DNA of 51,651 nt from Deltaproteobacteria bacterium Ga0077539 (GCA_001465015.1 LNEO01000171.1:1-51651), one strand, 5' to 3'; numbered from the stretch's first letter, positions 31,967 to 41,926 are shown. Program-made: numbers and translations. Notes: a model not told the origin generated them from the sequence alone.

Positions 31967-33271
31967 ATGGGATCATCTGATGCTGCCTGGCGCAGCCGTG
32001 CAACGACGGCGGCCGAAGTCGTCGCGCTCGTGCGCTCGGCGAACAACGTTTTCGTACACGCGGCGGCCGCGACGCCGACGCCCCTCATCGAGGCGCTCTG
32101 CGCCCGCACCGACCTCGAACGCGTGCGGCTCTACCACCTGCACACCGCGGGGCCGGCGCCGTTCGCGGACCCCGTGGTGGCGCAGCGAATTCGATCGGTG
32201 TCGCTGTTCACGGGACCGGCGATGCGCAAGGCCGTAAACGCGGGCCACGCGGACTTCGTTCCGGTGTTTCTGTCGGATATTCCCGGGCTGTTTCGCAACG
32301 GCGTAGTTCCGCTCGACGTGGCGATGGTGCAGCTCTCGCCGCCGGACAAGCACGGGCTGTGCACGTTGGGCACCTCGTGCGACGCCGCTCGCGCCGCGGT
32401 CGACTCCGCGAAGATCGTGATCGCCGAGATCAACGAACAGGTCCCGCGCACCCACGGAAACACGACCGTGCCCATCTCGAAGGTCGCCGCGTTTGTCTCG
32501 ACCAACCACCCGCTCTACCAGTCCGAGCCCAATGACATCGGGCCCGTCGAAGCTCGCATCGGTGAGATCATCGCTGGGCTCGTCGAAGACGGAAGCACGC
32601 TGCAAATGGGCATCGGCGCGATCCCGGACGCGGTGCTCGCGAACCTCGGCAACAAGCGCGACCTCGGCGTGCACACCGAGATGTTCTCCGACGGTCTGCT
32701 CCCGCTCATCGCCAACGGTGTCATCACCAACCGCCGCAAAGAAGTGCATGCGGGACGGACGACGACCGCGTTCGTGTGGGGTTCGCAGAAGCTCTACGAC
32801 TTCATCGACGACAACCCCCTCGTCGAGTTTCACGGCTGTGATCGAACCAACGACTCTGCTCACATTCGCAGAAACCCCTCGGTCGTCGCGATCAACAGCG
32901 CGCTGCAGGTGGATCTCTCTGGCCAGGTCTGCGCCGATTCACTTGGCTATCAGATCTACTCGGGCATCGGTGGGCAGATGGACTTCATCCACGGAGCAGC
33001 GCTCTCCAAGGGAGGAAAGCCGATCATCGCGCTGCCCGCGACCGCCAAGAGCGGTCAGGCCTCGCGCATCGCGATCGCGCTCAGCGAAGGCGCCGGCGTG
33101 GTCACGACTCGCGGGCACGTGCACTGGGTCGTGACCGAGTACGGCGCGGTCAACCTTCACGGCTGCACGCTGCGAGAGCGCGGAGAGCGGCTGATCTCCA
33201 TCGCGCATCCCGATTTTCGCGCCGAGCTCGGGCGGTCTCTCGCCAACACGAGGCACTTCACCCTGTCGTAG
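31967..33271 (+). CDS. Acetyl-CoA hydrolase/4-hydroxybutyrate CoA-transferase family
   Basis: A 434-residue cytoplasmic CoA-transferase. Conserved elements are QLSPPDKHGLCTLGTSCD, LQMGIGAIPDAVLANL, HTEMFSDGL with the catalytic Glu, YSGIGGQMDFIHGA, and VVTEYGAVNLHG. It moves CoA between short-chain acids. Acetate, butyrate, 4-hydroxybutyrate and succinate cannot be told apart from the sequence alone. AAAGGA lies upstream of ATG 31967. Confidence 0.92.
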   Translation: MGSSDAAWRSRATTAAEVVALVRSANNVFVHAAAATPTPLIEALCARTDLERVRLYHLHTAGPAPFADPVVAQRIRSVSLFTGPAMRKAVNAGHADFVPVFLSDIPGLFRNGVVPLDVAMVQLSPPDKHGLCTLGTSCDAARAAVDSAKIVIAEINEQVPRTHGNTTVPISKVAAFVSTNHPLYQSEPNDIGPVEARIGEIIAGLVEDGSTLQMGIGAIPDAVLANLGNKRDLGVHTEMFSDGLLPLIANGVITNRRKEVHAGRTTTAFVWGSQKLYDFIDDNPLVEFHGCDRTNDSAHIRRNPSVVAINSALQVDLSGQVCADSLGYQIYSGIGGQMDFIHGAALSKGGKPIIALPATAKSGQASRIAIALSEGAGVVTTRGHVHWVVTEYGAVNLHGCTLRERGERLISIAHPDFRAELGRSLANTRHFTLS

Positions 33272-33280
33272 AGTGGCGCG

Positions 33281-35014
33281 ATGGCATTCGCGCGCCCCAA
33301 AGTGACGGTCCACCTCCAGCCAGGGACGATCACTGCAGGAACCGCCTTCGATTCGATCATCCGACTCGAATCTCGAAGAAAGATCCCGGTCGAGACCATC
33401 GACTGCCGCTTCTGGGGCACCGCGTCGACGGTCCTCAACGGTCGCGCCTACGAGGATCGAAGGATCGTCGATTTGCGCGCCGAGGCGACGCCGAAGCACC
33501 TGCCCGCTGGACCGTGGGAGCTCCGCGTGCGCTTTGCGGTCCCAGCGAACGCGCCGCCCGCGTACAGCGGAACCTCGCTTCGGATCGAATACCTGCTGAG
33601 CGTGAGCGTCGACGTTCCCTGGTGGTTCGATCGCGAGAGCCAGTTCGTGATTCCTGTCATCGCGCCGCCCGCGCCCGCAGCGGCGCCTGGACCCTCGTCG
33701 CTCATCGCCGACCACGACTCGGGCGTTCGCGTCGAGTGTGCGCTCGACCGAAGCGTGCTCGCGCCCGGAGGGGTCGTCGCTGGTCGCGTCGCGTTCTGGC
33801 GCACCCGAGCGAGCGAGCTCGGCGCGGTCAAGCTCCGGCTCCGATGCGTCGAGGAGACGCCCTTCGGCGCGATCGACGGGGCGAACTTCATCGTCGAGCT
33901 TCCCCTGCCGCGACACATCGACGGCGAGGCTCACACGTTTCGAATGAAGATCCCCGAGAGCGCTGTCCCAGCGTTTCATTGCACGTTCGGCTCGACTCGG
34001 TGGCGCCTGGACGTCGAGGCGAAGACGCGCCTCGGCGAGGCGACGCTGCTCGCCTTTCCCCTCAACGTCGTTGCCAAAGAGAGCGCCGGACTCGAGTTCT
34101 TCTCGAAGCTCCCGTTGATCGGCGATCAGCGCCGCGGACGGATGCTCTCGCGCATCGCTCGCAGAACGGGGCTTCACCACGACGTCGACACCGACCGCCT
34201 GCTCGGCGAGCTCGGCGCCGTCTCGGTCTCGCTCGAGCGCGAGCACGCGACCGGCCGAAACCGCATCGAGCTGCGCTGGAGGCCGCTCGCGATCGGCCTC
34301 TCGGTCGGCGCGTCCCGATGGAGCGACGCGCTCTCGCCAGAAGAAATCACCGTCGGCCACGCGGCCTTCGACGAGCGCTTTCAGGTCCGCGGGCGCGAGC
34401 CATCGCAGGTCGTCGCGGCGATCGCCCCGTTCGTCGAGGCACACGATTTCATCAGGACCCTGGATGACCTCACGATTCGCGACGACGGCGCTTCGTTGTC
34501 CGCGCCGTCCGTGTACGACGAAGAGTCGCTCACGCACCTCGCGTACAGCGCGTTGAAGCTCGCCGAGCGGATGCGCGCGGCGTGCGAGTCGATCGTGCCC
34601 GCGAGCTTCGTCGCGCCCCATCACGACGAGTGGCGCGCCCTCGCCGAGCGGCACCAGGGTCGCTTTCGGCCCGGCGACGGTGCGCTGCTTCAGCTCCAGC
34701 TCCTCACCGAGCGAGCGAGCCTCGAGCACGCGTTCGATCGCGCGACGGTGCGCGAGACCATCCTTCGGGTCCCGCTCGATCCGCCCATGCAAGCGCCGCC
34801 CGATCGCGAGCGCCCCGATTCGATCCGCGCCGAGTGGCGAGAGCAGCTCGCGGGCCTCGAGTCGAGCGGAGCGCGGTGGATCGCGACGAGCTCCACGCTC
34901 GAGCTTCGCGTCGCCCCTGTCGCCGCGCCGAGGGAGGCCGAGCGATGGATCGAGCGCATCGTCGCGGCCGCTCGCGTGCTGCAAGGTCGCCGAGATACCG
35001 GCCCGTTTCGCTGA
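33281..35014 (+). CDS. Arrestin-like fold protein with C-terminal extension
   Basis: A 577-residue cytoplasmic protein. The first 260 residues look like two arrestin-type beta-sandwiches: TVHLQPGTITAGTAFDSIIRL and AYSGTSLRIEYLLSVSVDVP in the first, FRMKIPESAVPAFHCTFGST in the second. This pattern recalls Spo0M, Vps26 and arrestins. The C-terminal 300 residues are unassigned and mostly helical. It starts ten bases after the CoA-transferase, so the two probably form an operon. The assignment is by pattern only. Confidence 0.6.
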   Translation: MAFARPKVTVHLQPGTITAGTAFDSIIRLESRRKIPVETIDCRFWGTASTVLNGRAYEDRRIVDLRAEATPKHLPAGPWELRVRFAVPANAPPAYSGTSLRIEYLLSVSVDVPWWFDRESQFVIPVIAPPAPAAAPGPSSLIADHDSGVRVECALDRSVLAPGGVVAGRVAFWRTRASELGAVKLRLRCVEETPFGAIDGANFIVELPLPRHIDGEAHTFRMKIPESAVPAFHCTFGSTRWRLDVEAKTRLGEATLLAFPLNVVAKESAGLEFFSKLPLIGDQRRGRMLSRIARRTGLHHDVDTDRLLGELGAVSVSLEREHATGRNRIELRWRPLAIGLSVGASRWSDALSPEEITVGHAAFDERFQVRGREPSQVVAAIAPFVEAHDFIRTLDDLTIRDDGASLSAPSVYDEESLTHLAYSALKLAERMRAACESIVPASFVAPHHDEWRALAERHQGRFRPGDGALLQLQLLTERASLEHAFDRATVRETILRVPLDPPMQAPPDRERPDSIRAEWREQLAGLESSGARWIATSSTLELRVAPVAAPREAERWIERIVAAARVLQGRRDTGPFR

Positions 35015-35101
35015 AGTGTGTTGGTGTGTCTCGCGCTGCGCGGGCTGCGCAGGACGGCCGTCGGGCTGTGCCGACCGAGTCGCGATTCGAAGGAGTGATC
35101 G

Positions 35102-35839
35102 ATGAGTTTTTCAGGGAAGACTGTGGTCGTTGTCGGCGCCTCGGGCGTCGTAGGCAGCGGCGTGGTCCGCAAGTACCTCGACGCGGGAGCGACGGTGTTC
35201 GCCGTGTCGCGCAGCGCCGAGAGCGTCGAGCGACTGCGCAGCACCATCGGCGCGCAGCCTGGCGATCGACTGCGCGGCGTGGTCGGTGACTTCGCCGACG
35301 ACGAGAGCGCGGCGCGGGCGAAGGAGGCGATCTTCTCGGCGCTCGCTGGGGCGGCGATCGATCACGCTGTGTCCGTCCAGGGCTTCGTGAATTTCGCTAA
35401 ACCCCCGACGCAATCACCGATGACCGAGCTCAAGGGCGCGCTCGACAGCGGGCTCTACAACAACCTGTACGCAGCGCAGTCGCTGCTCGCCGCGCTCAAG
35501 AGCCGCGACGGCTCGAGCTTCACGCTGGTGAGCGGGGGCCTCGCGCACATCCCTCCTCCCAATCCAGCGCTGTGGCTCGGCACCGTGAAGAACGCCGCGC
35601 TCAACGCGCTCACGCTGGCGCTCGCGGCGGAGACGGCAGGCGACAAGGTGCGCGTGAACTGCGTGAGCATTCACTTTGGCGTGGCGCCGATCGGCGGAGA
35701 CAAGAACCAATTCGGGATGGCCGCCGAGGGCGACACGCTGCGACTCGCGCCTGCTTTTCTCGGGGTCGCGCGCGGTTCACAAAAGGGACAGGTCCTCTGT
35801 CTGCACAGCTGGGCCGACGCCGAGAAGCTCGCCGGTTGA
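35102..35839 (+). CDS. SDR-family protein lacking the catalytic Tyr
   Basis: A 245-residue short-chain dehydrogenase-like protein. The NAD(P) motif is GASGVVGSG (about 12-20). The catalytic Ser lies in LVSGGLAH. Where the family has YxxxK, the sequence reads LGTVK, so the Tyr is replaced by Leu. It may be a non-catalytic SDR or use another donor. AAGGAG precedes ATG 35102. Confidence 0.85.
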   Translation: MSFSGKTVVVVGASGVVGSGVVRKYLDAGATVFAVSRSAESVERLRSTIGAQPGDRLRGVVGDFADDESAARAKEAIFSALAGAAIDHAVSVQGFVNFAKPPTQSPMTELKGALDSGLYNNLYAAQSLLAALKSRDGSSFTLVSGGLAHIPPPNPALWLGTVKNAALNALTLALAAETAGDKVRVNCVSIHFGVAPIGGDKNQFGMAAEGDTLRLAPAFLGVARGSQKGQVLCLHSWADAEKLAG

Positions 35840-35946
35840 GCGGGACAGCACCCACACCGGGGCGGTGTGTGCATCGAGACGCAGAGGGTGCGGTTCAAGG
35901 GTCATTTCGTGGACTCCCAGCGCGTGGCACACTCGGTCGACTCGTC

Positions 35947-36513
35947 GTGAGCGCCGCTGAGTACACGATTGTTTCCGCGACGGTTGCAGATGTCCGCGCA
36001 CTGGCAGAGCACTGGCGCCGCGAGGTTGTCGACAACGGCCGCGACGGTCTGTGGTTTTCGCCCTACGACCCCAACGAGGACGCGAGGCCCGTCTCGGACG
36101 AGCGCATCGCGCACATCACCGCGGCCATCCAACGACCGCTGACCGAGCCGCTGTGGCAACGCGTGTGGGTGCTGCGTCGAACGGACAAGCCCGAGCTCGT
36201 GCTCGGCTCGCTCTCGCTGTATGGCGGTCGGCTCGCGTCCGAGCTGCACCGATGCGGGCTCGGGATGGGCATCGAGCCAGAGCATCGCGGGCGTCGCAAC
36301 GGGACAGCGATGGTCACTACGGCGCTCGAGTGGGCGCGCTCGGTCGAGACGCTCGCGTGGGTCGACCTCGGAGTGTTCGACGGAAACCACCGCGCCCGCG
36401 CGCTCTACGAGCGCGCTGGGTTCGTGCTGGTGGGCGAGCGACGAGACGCGTTTCGGGTGCGTGATGTTCGAATCACGGACCTCAGCATGACGCTCGATCT
36501 CGGACGGCGTTGA
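35947..36513 (+). CDS. GNAT N-acetyltransferase
   Basis: A 188-residue GNAT. GLGMGIEPEHRGRRNGTAMV is the acetyl-CoA binding motif, and VFDGNHRARALYERAGFVLVGERR is the typical C-terminal signature of RimJ/RimL-like enzymes. GTG 35947 is chosen as the nearest start to the domain. Confidence 0.85.
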   Translation: MSAAEYTIVSATVADVRALAEHWRREVVDNGRDGLWFSPYDPNEDARPVSDERIAHITAAIQRPLTEPLWQRVWVLRRTDKPELVLGSLSLYGGRLASELHRCGLGMGIEPEHRGRRNGTAMVTTALEWARSVETLAWVDLGVFDGNHRARALYERAGFVLVGERRDAFRVRDVRITDLSMTLDLGRR

Positions 36514-36514
36514 G

Positions 36515-37309
36515 TCAGCGCGGCTCGTCGCTGGCGACATTTTCGGGGGTGCGCGCGAGCACGTGGCCCACGAAGAACGGGCCCATCTGCGCGATGAACT
36601 CCGCCGTTTGACGGGTCTTTCGCATCGCCTGGACGCAGTGCGAGAGCGGGTGCAGATCGCGGCCGAAGAGGCCGACGATGAACTCGTTGTCGTTTTGGTC
36701 CATCCCGTGGCACGCGAGGCGCACGTCGTGCGCGAGCTCTTTCTGGCCGTAGGCCATTCCGATCGAGGCGTGCTCGCGCAGGATCGTTCCCTGCTCGAGC
36801 GGCTCGAGCTTCGCGAACGCGCCGGTGCGACGAAGCGGATACCAGACCGCCCAGTGCGCGTGCGGGTCGTTCATCACGCGACGAGGGCGGTGCAGCAGCG
36901 AGTCTTCGAGTTGCGGCTCGTGGCCGAGCGAATAGCTGCGACCGAGCATCGTGAGCTCGTGCCGCTGCGCGAGCGAGCGCAGGCGCTCGTCGTGAAACAG
37001 CGGACGGACGCGTCGGACGAAATGCGCGGGATCCTCGGACCAGGTGACCAGCGCGAGGCCGCGCGGATCATTGACGTCTTCGTACACGACCGAGCCGACG
37101 CCCGCGGTCACGAGGCGCTCGACCAACGCCCGAGCGACGTCGTCGATCGAGCCCTGTCGATCCACTGAGAACGCCAGAAATTGAACGAACAGCCGTCGAT
37201 CGAGGGTCTGTTGAACGCCGTCGCGCTTGCCCCCGCGCTCGGAGACGTCGATTTCGGGGAGACCTGGGGCGCGGGCGGGCGAAGAACCGGGGGAAGGTTG
37301 GTCGGTCAT
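36515..37309 (-). CDS. Chlorite dismutase/HemQ-family heme protein
   Basis: A 264-residue protein of the Cld superfamily. The C-terminal half reads WAVWYPLRRTGAFAKLEP, REHASIGMAYGQK, HGMDQNDNEFIVGLFGRD, and AEFIAQMGPFFVGHVL, in the order found in HemQ coproheme decarboxylases and chlorite dismutases. The N-terminal half is a degenerate ferredoxin-like repeat. HemQ function in heme synthesis is plausible, but the active-site Tyr/Arg cannot be assigned with certainty. The start ATG 37309 faces a FadL-like gene. Confidence 0.82.
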   Translation of the reverse strand: MTDQPSPGSSPARAPGLPEIDVSERGGKRDGVQQTLDRRLFVQFLAFSVDRQGSIDDVARALVERLVTAGVGSVVYEDVNDPRGLALVTWSEDPAHFVRRVRPLFHDERLRSLAQRHELTMLGRSYSLGHEPQLEDSLLHRPRRVMNDPHAHWAVWYPLRRTGAFAKLEPLEQGTILREHASIGMAYGQKELAHDVRLACHGMDQNDNEFIVGLFGRDLHPLSHCVQAMRKTRQTAEFIAQMGPFFVGHVLARTPENVASDEPR

Positions 37310-37541
37310 GGGACAGTTCGAGCTGTGAACACTGCGGGGGCGCGGCCTCCGAGCGGTGCAGGGGGCGCCCGACAGTCATAGAGCCAACGGCGCCGCGATG
37401 CGATAGTCCCTGCCAGCGGCTTTTCTCGAAGAGGGGGTGACCGCGAGCGACAGTCCGTCACGTTCGCAGAAATCGTCCTTGACGGCGACCGCGCCGCCGT
37501 TGCCCCATTCGTGGGCCATGACTCAGGGAGCCCGGGGCACG

Positions 37542-39167
37542 ATGACGATGCGAACAGCAGGAACATTTCTCGTTTGCGCGGCCGCGATGGCGGTCCTCGC
37601 TCGCGCAGGAGACGCGCGCGCGAGCGGCCTCGAGATTCCCGAAAACGGCGCGATCGGACTCGCCCGCGCGGGCGCGGTCGTGGCGCGGCCGTCTGACCCG
37701 TCAGCGATCCAGTACAACCCTGCAGGCATCCTCGGTCTGCCCGGCGCGCAGCTGACGCTCGGGTCCAACCTCGGGTCGTTCGGCCAGTGTTTTCAGCGGT
37801 ACGGCAACTACGCGACCGAGGACACGACCAACATCAACCTCGCCGGGACGCGCTTTCAGAACAGCATGTACGCCGCGAGCGGCATGACCACGCCGTACCC
37901 GCGCACGTGCAGCAACCCAGCGCTGTCGCTCGCGCCGAACCTGGGATTCACCTATCGAATCCTCCCGAACCTCGCGGTGGGCATCAACGCCGTGCCGCCT
38001 CACAGCGTGGGACGCGAGGGAATCTTTCCTGACGCGGTGACGACGGCCAACGGCCTGGCGCCCTCGCCCGCGCGCCATCTGCTCTACGAGAAGCGCCTTC
38101 TGTTGTTCTACCCGGCGGCGACTGTGGCCTTCGCGCCACTTCCGTGGCTGCGCTTGGGAGCGACACTACAAGTCGGAATCGCGAGCTTCGAGTACTCGAC
38201 GATGCTCAACGCCAACGACATGTCGGACGGAGCGCAGTCACCGGACGGTGACATCAAGCTGACGCTTCGCGCGAGCGGCGTGTTCGTCGCGGGCGTCTTC
38301 GGCGCCCAGGTGCTTCTCCCGCAGTACTTCACGTTCGGCGTCAAGGGTCAGTACGTCCCCGAGCTGAGCCTCTCGGGTATCGGAGCGGGCAGCGCGGTCG
38401 ACCAGTACTACGCCGCAGATCAATCGCCGGCCGCCGTCGCGGCTCGCACACGAACGTTCGACGTATCCGCGCTGCGCGCGCAGCCCGCCTCGCACGTTCG
38501 CGCGGGCGTCCGCTTCGCGATGCCGCGCGCGGGTCGGCCCAACGCGTGGGAGTCCGCGCACACCCTCGCTCGCAACAACACCCTGGCGAACGGCCGCAAC
38601 ATCGCGGACACGTACGACCCGATGCGCGACGATGTGTTCGACATCGAGGTGGACTTCAACTACGAGTTCACCAGCACGCTCGGCGTGACCTCGGTCGCCC
38701 TCAACGGGACGATCGTCGCGGCGGGCGGCATCATGGTTCCGTTGAACCCGATGCGTCCCATCGTGATCCAATCGGATTTCAACAACACCTATGGCGTGCG
38801 TATCGGCTCGGATTGGAACGTGATCCCAGACCGCCTCGCGCTTCGGATGGGATTCAGCGCAGAGTCGGGCGCGACCAACCCAGGCCTCTCGCAGATTCAC
38901 CTTCCGACGTTCGACAGCATGACCGCGAGCATCGGCGCGGGGCTTCGGTTCGGCTGGTTCACCGCGAACATCGCCTACGCGCACTACTTCTTCTTCCCGC
39001 TCGATGACCCCAGGGGTTCTCGCTCGATCATCACCACACGGGCGCTCAACCCGATGGCCGATCCTTGCCCTCGGTCCTCTGGCGTCGAAGGCTCGTGTCG
39101 CGTGAACGCCGCTCGTTACGAGGCCTCGATGGACCTGTTCGGCATCAACCTGTCGGCGCGCTGGTAG
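37542..39167 (+). CDS. FadL/OMPP1-type outer membrane transport protein
   Basis: A 541-residue beta-barrel. A signal peptide (FLVCAAAMAVLARAGDARAS) is followed by SGLEIPENGAIGLARAGAVVARPSDPSAIQYNPAG, the N-terminal hatch signature of FadL/TodX transporters (quoted in part: LARAGAVVARPSDPSA). A long barrel follows and ends in a Trp (LSARW). It probably takes up long-chain fatty acids or other hydrophobic compounds. Starts at 37518 and 37548 are alternatives. Confidence 0.88.
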   Translation: MTMRTAGTFLVCAAAMAVLARAGDARASGLEIPENGAIGLARAGAVVARPSDPSAIQYNPAGILGLPGAQLTLGSNLGSFGQCFQRYGNYATEDTTNINLAGTRFQNSMYAASGMTTPYPRTCSNPALSLAPNLGFTYRILPNLAVGINAVPPHSVGREGIFPDAVTTANGLAPSPARHLLYEKRLLLFYPAATVAFAPLPWLRLGATLQVGIASFEYSTMLNANDMSDGAQSPDGDIKLTLRASGVFVAGVFGAQVLLPQYFTFGVKGQYVPELSLSGIGAGSAVDQYYAADQSPAAVAARTRTFDVSALRAQPASHVRAGVRFAMPRAGRPNAWESAHTLARNNTLANGRNIADTYDPMRDDVFDIEVDFNYEFTSTLGVTSVALNGTIVAAGGIMVPLNPMRPIVIQSDFNNTYGVRIGSDWNVIPDRLALRMGFSAESGATNPGLSQIHLPTFDSMTASIGAGLRFGWFTANIAYAHYFFFPLDDPRGSRSIITTRALNPMADPCPRSSGVEGSCRVNAARYEASMDLFGINLSARW

Positions 39168-39933
39168 CTGGCGCCTCGTCCTTCGAGCCTTCACGCTGAG
39201 CGAGGATCTCGGCGAGTCGCTTCTTGGCAAAGCGAGTCATCGCGCCGACGCCCACCACGCTGGCGACGACGATCACGACAGAGCCGGTCTTCGCCGCGAG
39301 CGACGGGGACGTCTCGCCGCGCACGACCGCGGCCGCGCTCTGAATGATGCTCCCGAGATACGCATGAAAACAGGTGATCGGGAGCAGGCCGAGCCACGTC
39401 CCGAGCGCGAAGTGCGTGTAGCGAACAGGCGTCGTCGCCGCGGCGAACGAGAAGATGTTCTGAGGGATCACTGGCGTCATTCGCGCGAGCCACACCGCGC
39501 GAAGCCCGTCGTCGCGCAACAGGTCTCCGAGGGCGTCCCACGTCGGGTTTCCTTCGACGCGACGGCGAACGACGTTGCGCAAGACCGTGCGCCCGAGAGC
39601 GAAGGCCGCGGAGGCCGCGAGCGTCCCTGCAGGCGATGCGACGAGCGCGCCGACGATGGGGCCGTACACGAACCCTGCGAGGATGTGAAACGGCGCCTTC
39701 GGGACGGCCAGCGCGCCGCCGAGGCCGAACACGAGCAGATACAGCGCGACGCCCCGCGCGCCGCTCGCGCGCATGTACTCGATCAAGGCCATGAGCCCGC
39801 GCTGCACCGCGGGCTGCTTGAGCGCGACGAACGGCGCGAGCAAGAACAACGCGAACCCGAGCGTCGCCAAAGGTCTTCGGGTGAGCGCGATCCAAACAGG
39901 CGCGAGGTTTCTTTTGACCCAACCGGTCTTCAA
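39145..39933 (-). CDS. VTT/TVP38-TMEM64 family membrane protein
   Basis: A 262-residue inner-membrane protein with about five hydrophobic segments. FVYGPIVGALVASPAGTLAA and ARMTPVIPQNIFSFAAATT are typical of the VTT (SNARE-associated Golgi) domain. Homologues include DedA-type lipid scramblases. The only close start is TTG 39933. The 3' end overlaps the convergent FadL-like gene by 23 bp. Confidence 0.82.
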   Translation of the reverse strand: MKTGWVKRNLAPVWIALTRRPLATLGFALFLLAPFVALKQPAVQRGLMALIEYMRASGARGVALYLLVFGLGGALAVPKAPFHILAGFVYGPIVGALVASPAGTLAASAAFALGRTVLRNVVRRRVEGNPTWDALGDLLRDDGLRAVWLARMTPVIPQNIFSFAAATTPVRYTHFALGTWLGLLPITCFHAYLGSIIQSAAAVVRGETSPSLAAKTGSVVIVVASVVGVGAMTRFAKKRLAEILAQREGSKDEAPATSAPTG

Positions 39934-40019
39934 AGGAGCGCGCGAGTGTACTCCACGCGTCGTGAGAACCGACGTACGCTGTCGTTGTCACAGCCCCGAA
40001 CCCGGAGCGACCACACACC

Positions 40020-41030
40020 ATGACCAGCGACCGCAGAGGACGACGGACCCGACGAGCCATCGAGCTGGCGTCGGTGCTCACCGCCTCGCTCGCGCTGCAT
40101 TCGATGGGCCTCGTCGTGATCGGCGTGAGGAATCTCCCGACGCGGGACTTCGTCTTTCGCGGCCAGGACGGCGAAAATGGTCGCAGCGGCGCCGGGGGCG
40201 CGACCGCCGAGTTCTCTGTCGAAACGCCGCCTCCGCGACCAGCACCACAGGCCCCACAGACACCCGCTGAGCCCGCGCCGCAGACGCCGCCGGTCGCCCC
40301 TGCGGAGGCTCCAGTGGTGGTTCGACAGAATCGGCCGCCTCCTCCGCGGCGCCCCCCTCCCCAGCCGTCGACGCCGACCCCTTCGACGCCGCCCACCCCA
40401 TCGACGGTCCCGACGACCGCTCCGCCATCGGAACCGAGCGAGCCGCCGTCTCCCGCCTCGACCGGGCAGCGCAACGGAAGCGTCGGCGAGCAACGCGCGA
40501 TGCTCCCGACCGCCGCGCGGTGTCGTGATCCCGTGGCAGGGAGCTGGCGAGCTCACAAGTACAATCCCGTCGATCGCGACTGGGTGATCTTCACGCTCCG
40601 CATCAACCGACTGCCCGACAACCGTCTGCAGGGATCGATCTCTTCGCGGCTGTGGTCGGGTTTGTCGTTCACGTCGCGTCCGCCCGGACGCTGCAGCGGG
40701 ATGCTCCACGACTTCGACTACCTCGTGCGAATGCCAGCGCAGGGAGCGTTCACGCTGGGGCGTCACGTCACGTTCTCGGCCATCACGTATCAAGTCGAGC
40801 GGGCGTTCTGCGCGTCGGCGTACTTCGCGTACAACCCCGACGCGTTCTCGGGCGACATCGACGAGGCGCGGCAAGAGTTTCAGTCGGTGAACAACGACGG
40901 CGGCCGCGACCAGAACGCGCCGTACGTGTTTCGCCGGATCGGCTGCATGCCCGGCGACGCGCTGCCCGCAAGCAGCGCCGCGACGTTGCCCGTCGTGGCA
41001 GGGGCAGACGGCGGTACCGTCGCTCCATGA
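40020..41030 (+). CDS. Membrane-anchored Pro-rich protein
   Basis: A 336-residue protein. One N-terminal transmembrane helix (ASVLTASLALHSMGLVVIGV) precedes a linker of about 100 residues dominated by Pro, Thr and Ala (PPPPRRPPPQPSTPTPS). The C-terminal domain (about 160-320) is globular with Cys in several places (ARCRDPVAGSWRAHKY, FRRIGCMPGD). It could span the periplasm in the manner of TonB-like proteins, but no TonB signature is present. Its stop overlaps the next start (ATGA). Confidence 0.65.
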   Translation: MTSDRRGRRTRRAIELASVLTASLALHSMGLVVIGVRNLPTRDFVFRGQDGENGRSGAGGATAEFSVETPPPRPAPQAPQTPAEPAPQTPPVAPAEAPVVVRQNRPPPPRRPPPQPSTPTPSTPPTPSTVPTTAPPSEPSEPPSPASTGQRNGSVGEQRAMLPTAARCRDPVAGSWRAHKYNPVDRDWVIFTLRINRLPDNRLQGSISSRLWSGLSFTSRPPGRCSGMLHDFDYLVRMPAQGAFTLGRHVTFSAITYQVERAFCASAYFAYNPDAFSGDIDEARQEFQSVNNDGGRDQNAPYVFRRIGCMPGDALPASSAATLPVVAGADGGTVAP

Positions 41031-41926
41031 GCTCGAGCGTAGCCCGAAGCTTCGCCCGTCGAACCATGGCCGTCCTCTCGTTTGTCGCAGCGCTCGGCGT
41101 CGCCGCGCCCGAGGCGAACGCTGGCGCGTGGGTCCCTGCGCCAGGCAGCGGCTACTTGAAACTGTGGGTTCGATATCTCCCTGGCTTCTGGTTCACCGCG
41201 GGAGACGGGCAGCGCTACGACTACGGCTCGTATCACGAGCTCTCTGCCAACGCGTACGTCGAGGTGGGGCTCGTCGACGGGCTCGCGCTCTGGGTGCACG
41301 CCCCGGTCGTCCAGGCGTTCGGCCTCGAAGACACGAGGGCGCGGATGATGCGCTGGCACACGACCCCTGGCGATCCGACGGTGGGTCTTCGGTTGCGCGT
41401 CGCGCAGGCGGGGCGAGCGTCGTTTGCGCTCGACGCGAGCCTGCGAGGCGCGGTGGCTCCCGGCCAAGAGGTCCAGCCCGTGTACTCGTCGATGGGACCG
41501 GACTTTCGACCGGTGGGAGCCTTGCGGATCGGCAACGGGTCGACCGACGCGGCGCTGGCGTTCTCGATGGGGTACGCGACGGAGCGGTTCTTCGTCGCGG
41601 GCTCATTCGGCGCGATGTTTCGCTCGAACGGCTTCGACCCTGCTGGGACCTTCAGCGTCGAGGGCGGCGGCCGACTCGCGCGAGGACGGGTCGGTCTGCG
41701 CGGACGCGTCAACGCGTTTCTCTCGCTCCCTGTGGGCTCCGCTCCCCGTCACGAGAGCCCCAGCGGAATGGGGAACGGCACCCGCTATTGGGGCCTCGCG
41801 CTCGAAGCGGACGTTCGGGTCGCTACGCGCTGGGACCTCGGGCTGTCCTTCGAGGGCGGCATCGGTCCGCTGCTACGTCAAACAGGCGGTCCCGTGATCA
41901 ACCTGTTCGCCGCCGCGACGTTCTGA
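41027..41926 (+). CDS. Predicted outer-membrane beta-barrel protein
   Basis: A 299-residue protein. The signal peptide ends EANAGAW. Alternating beta strands with Gly/aromatic girdles follow (YLKLWVRYLPGFWF, VGLVDGLALWVHAPV, WDLGLSFEGGIGP) and the final residue is Phe (FAAATF), the usual C-terminus of outer-membrane barrels. It is co-translated with the Pro-rich protein. The end overlaps the convergent FMN/GNAT gene by 54 bp. Confidence 0.7.
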   Translation: MSSSVARSFARRTMAVLSFVAALGVAAPEANAGAWVPAPGSGYLKLWVRYLPGFWFTAGDGQRYDYGSYHELSANAYVEVGLVDGLALWVHAPVVQAFGLEDTRARMMRWHTTPGDPTVGLRLRVAQAGRASFALDASLRGAVAPGQEVQPVYSSMGPDFRPVGALRIGNGSTDAALAFSMGYATERFFVAGSFGAMFRSNGFDPAGTFSVEGGGRLARGRVGLRGRVNAFLSLPVGSAPRHESPSGMGNGTRYWGLALEADVRVATRWDLGLSFEGGIGPLLRQTGGPVINLFAAATF

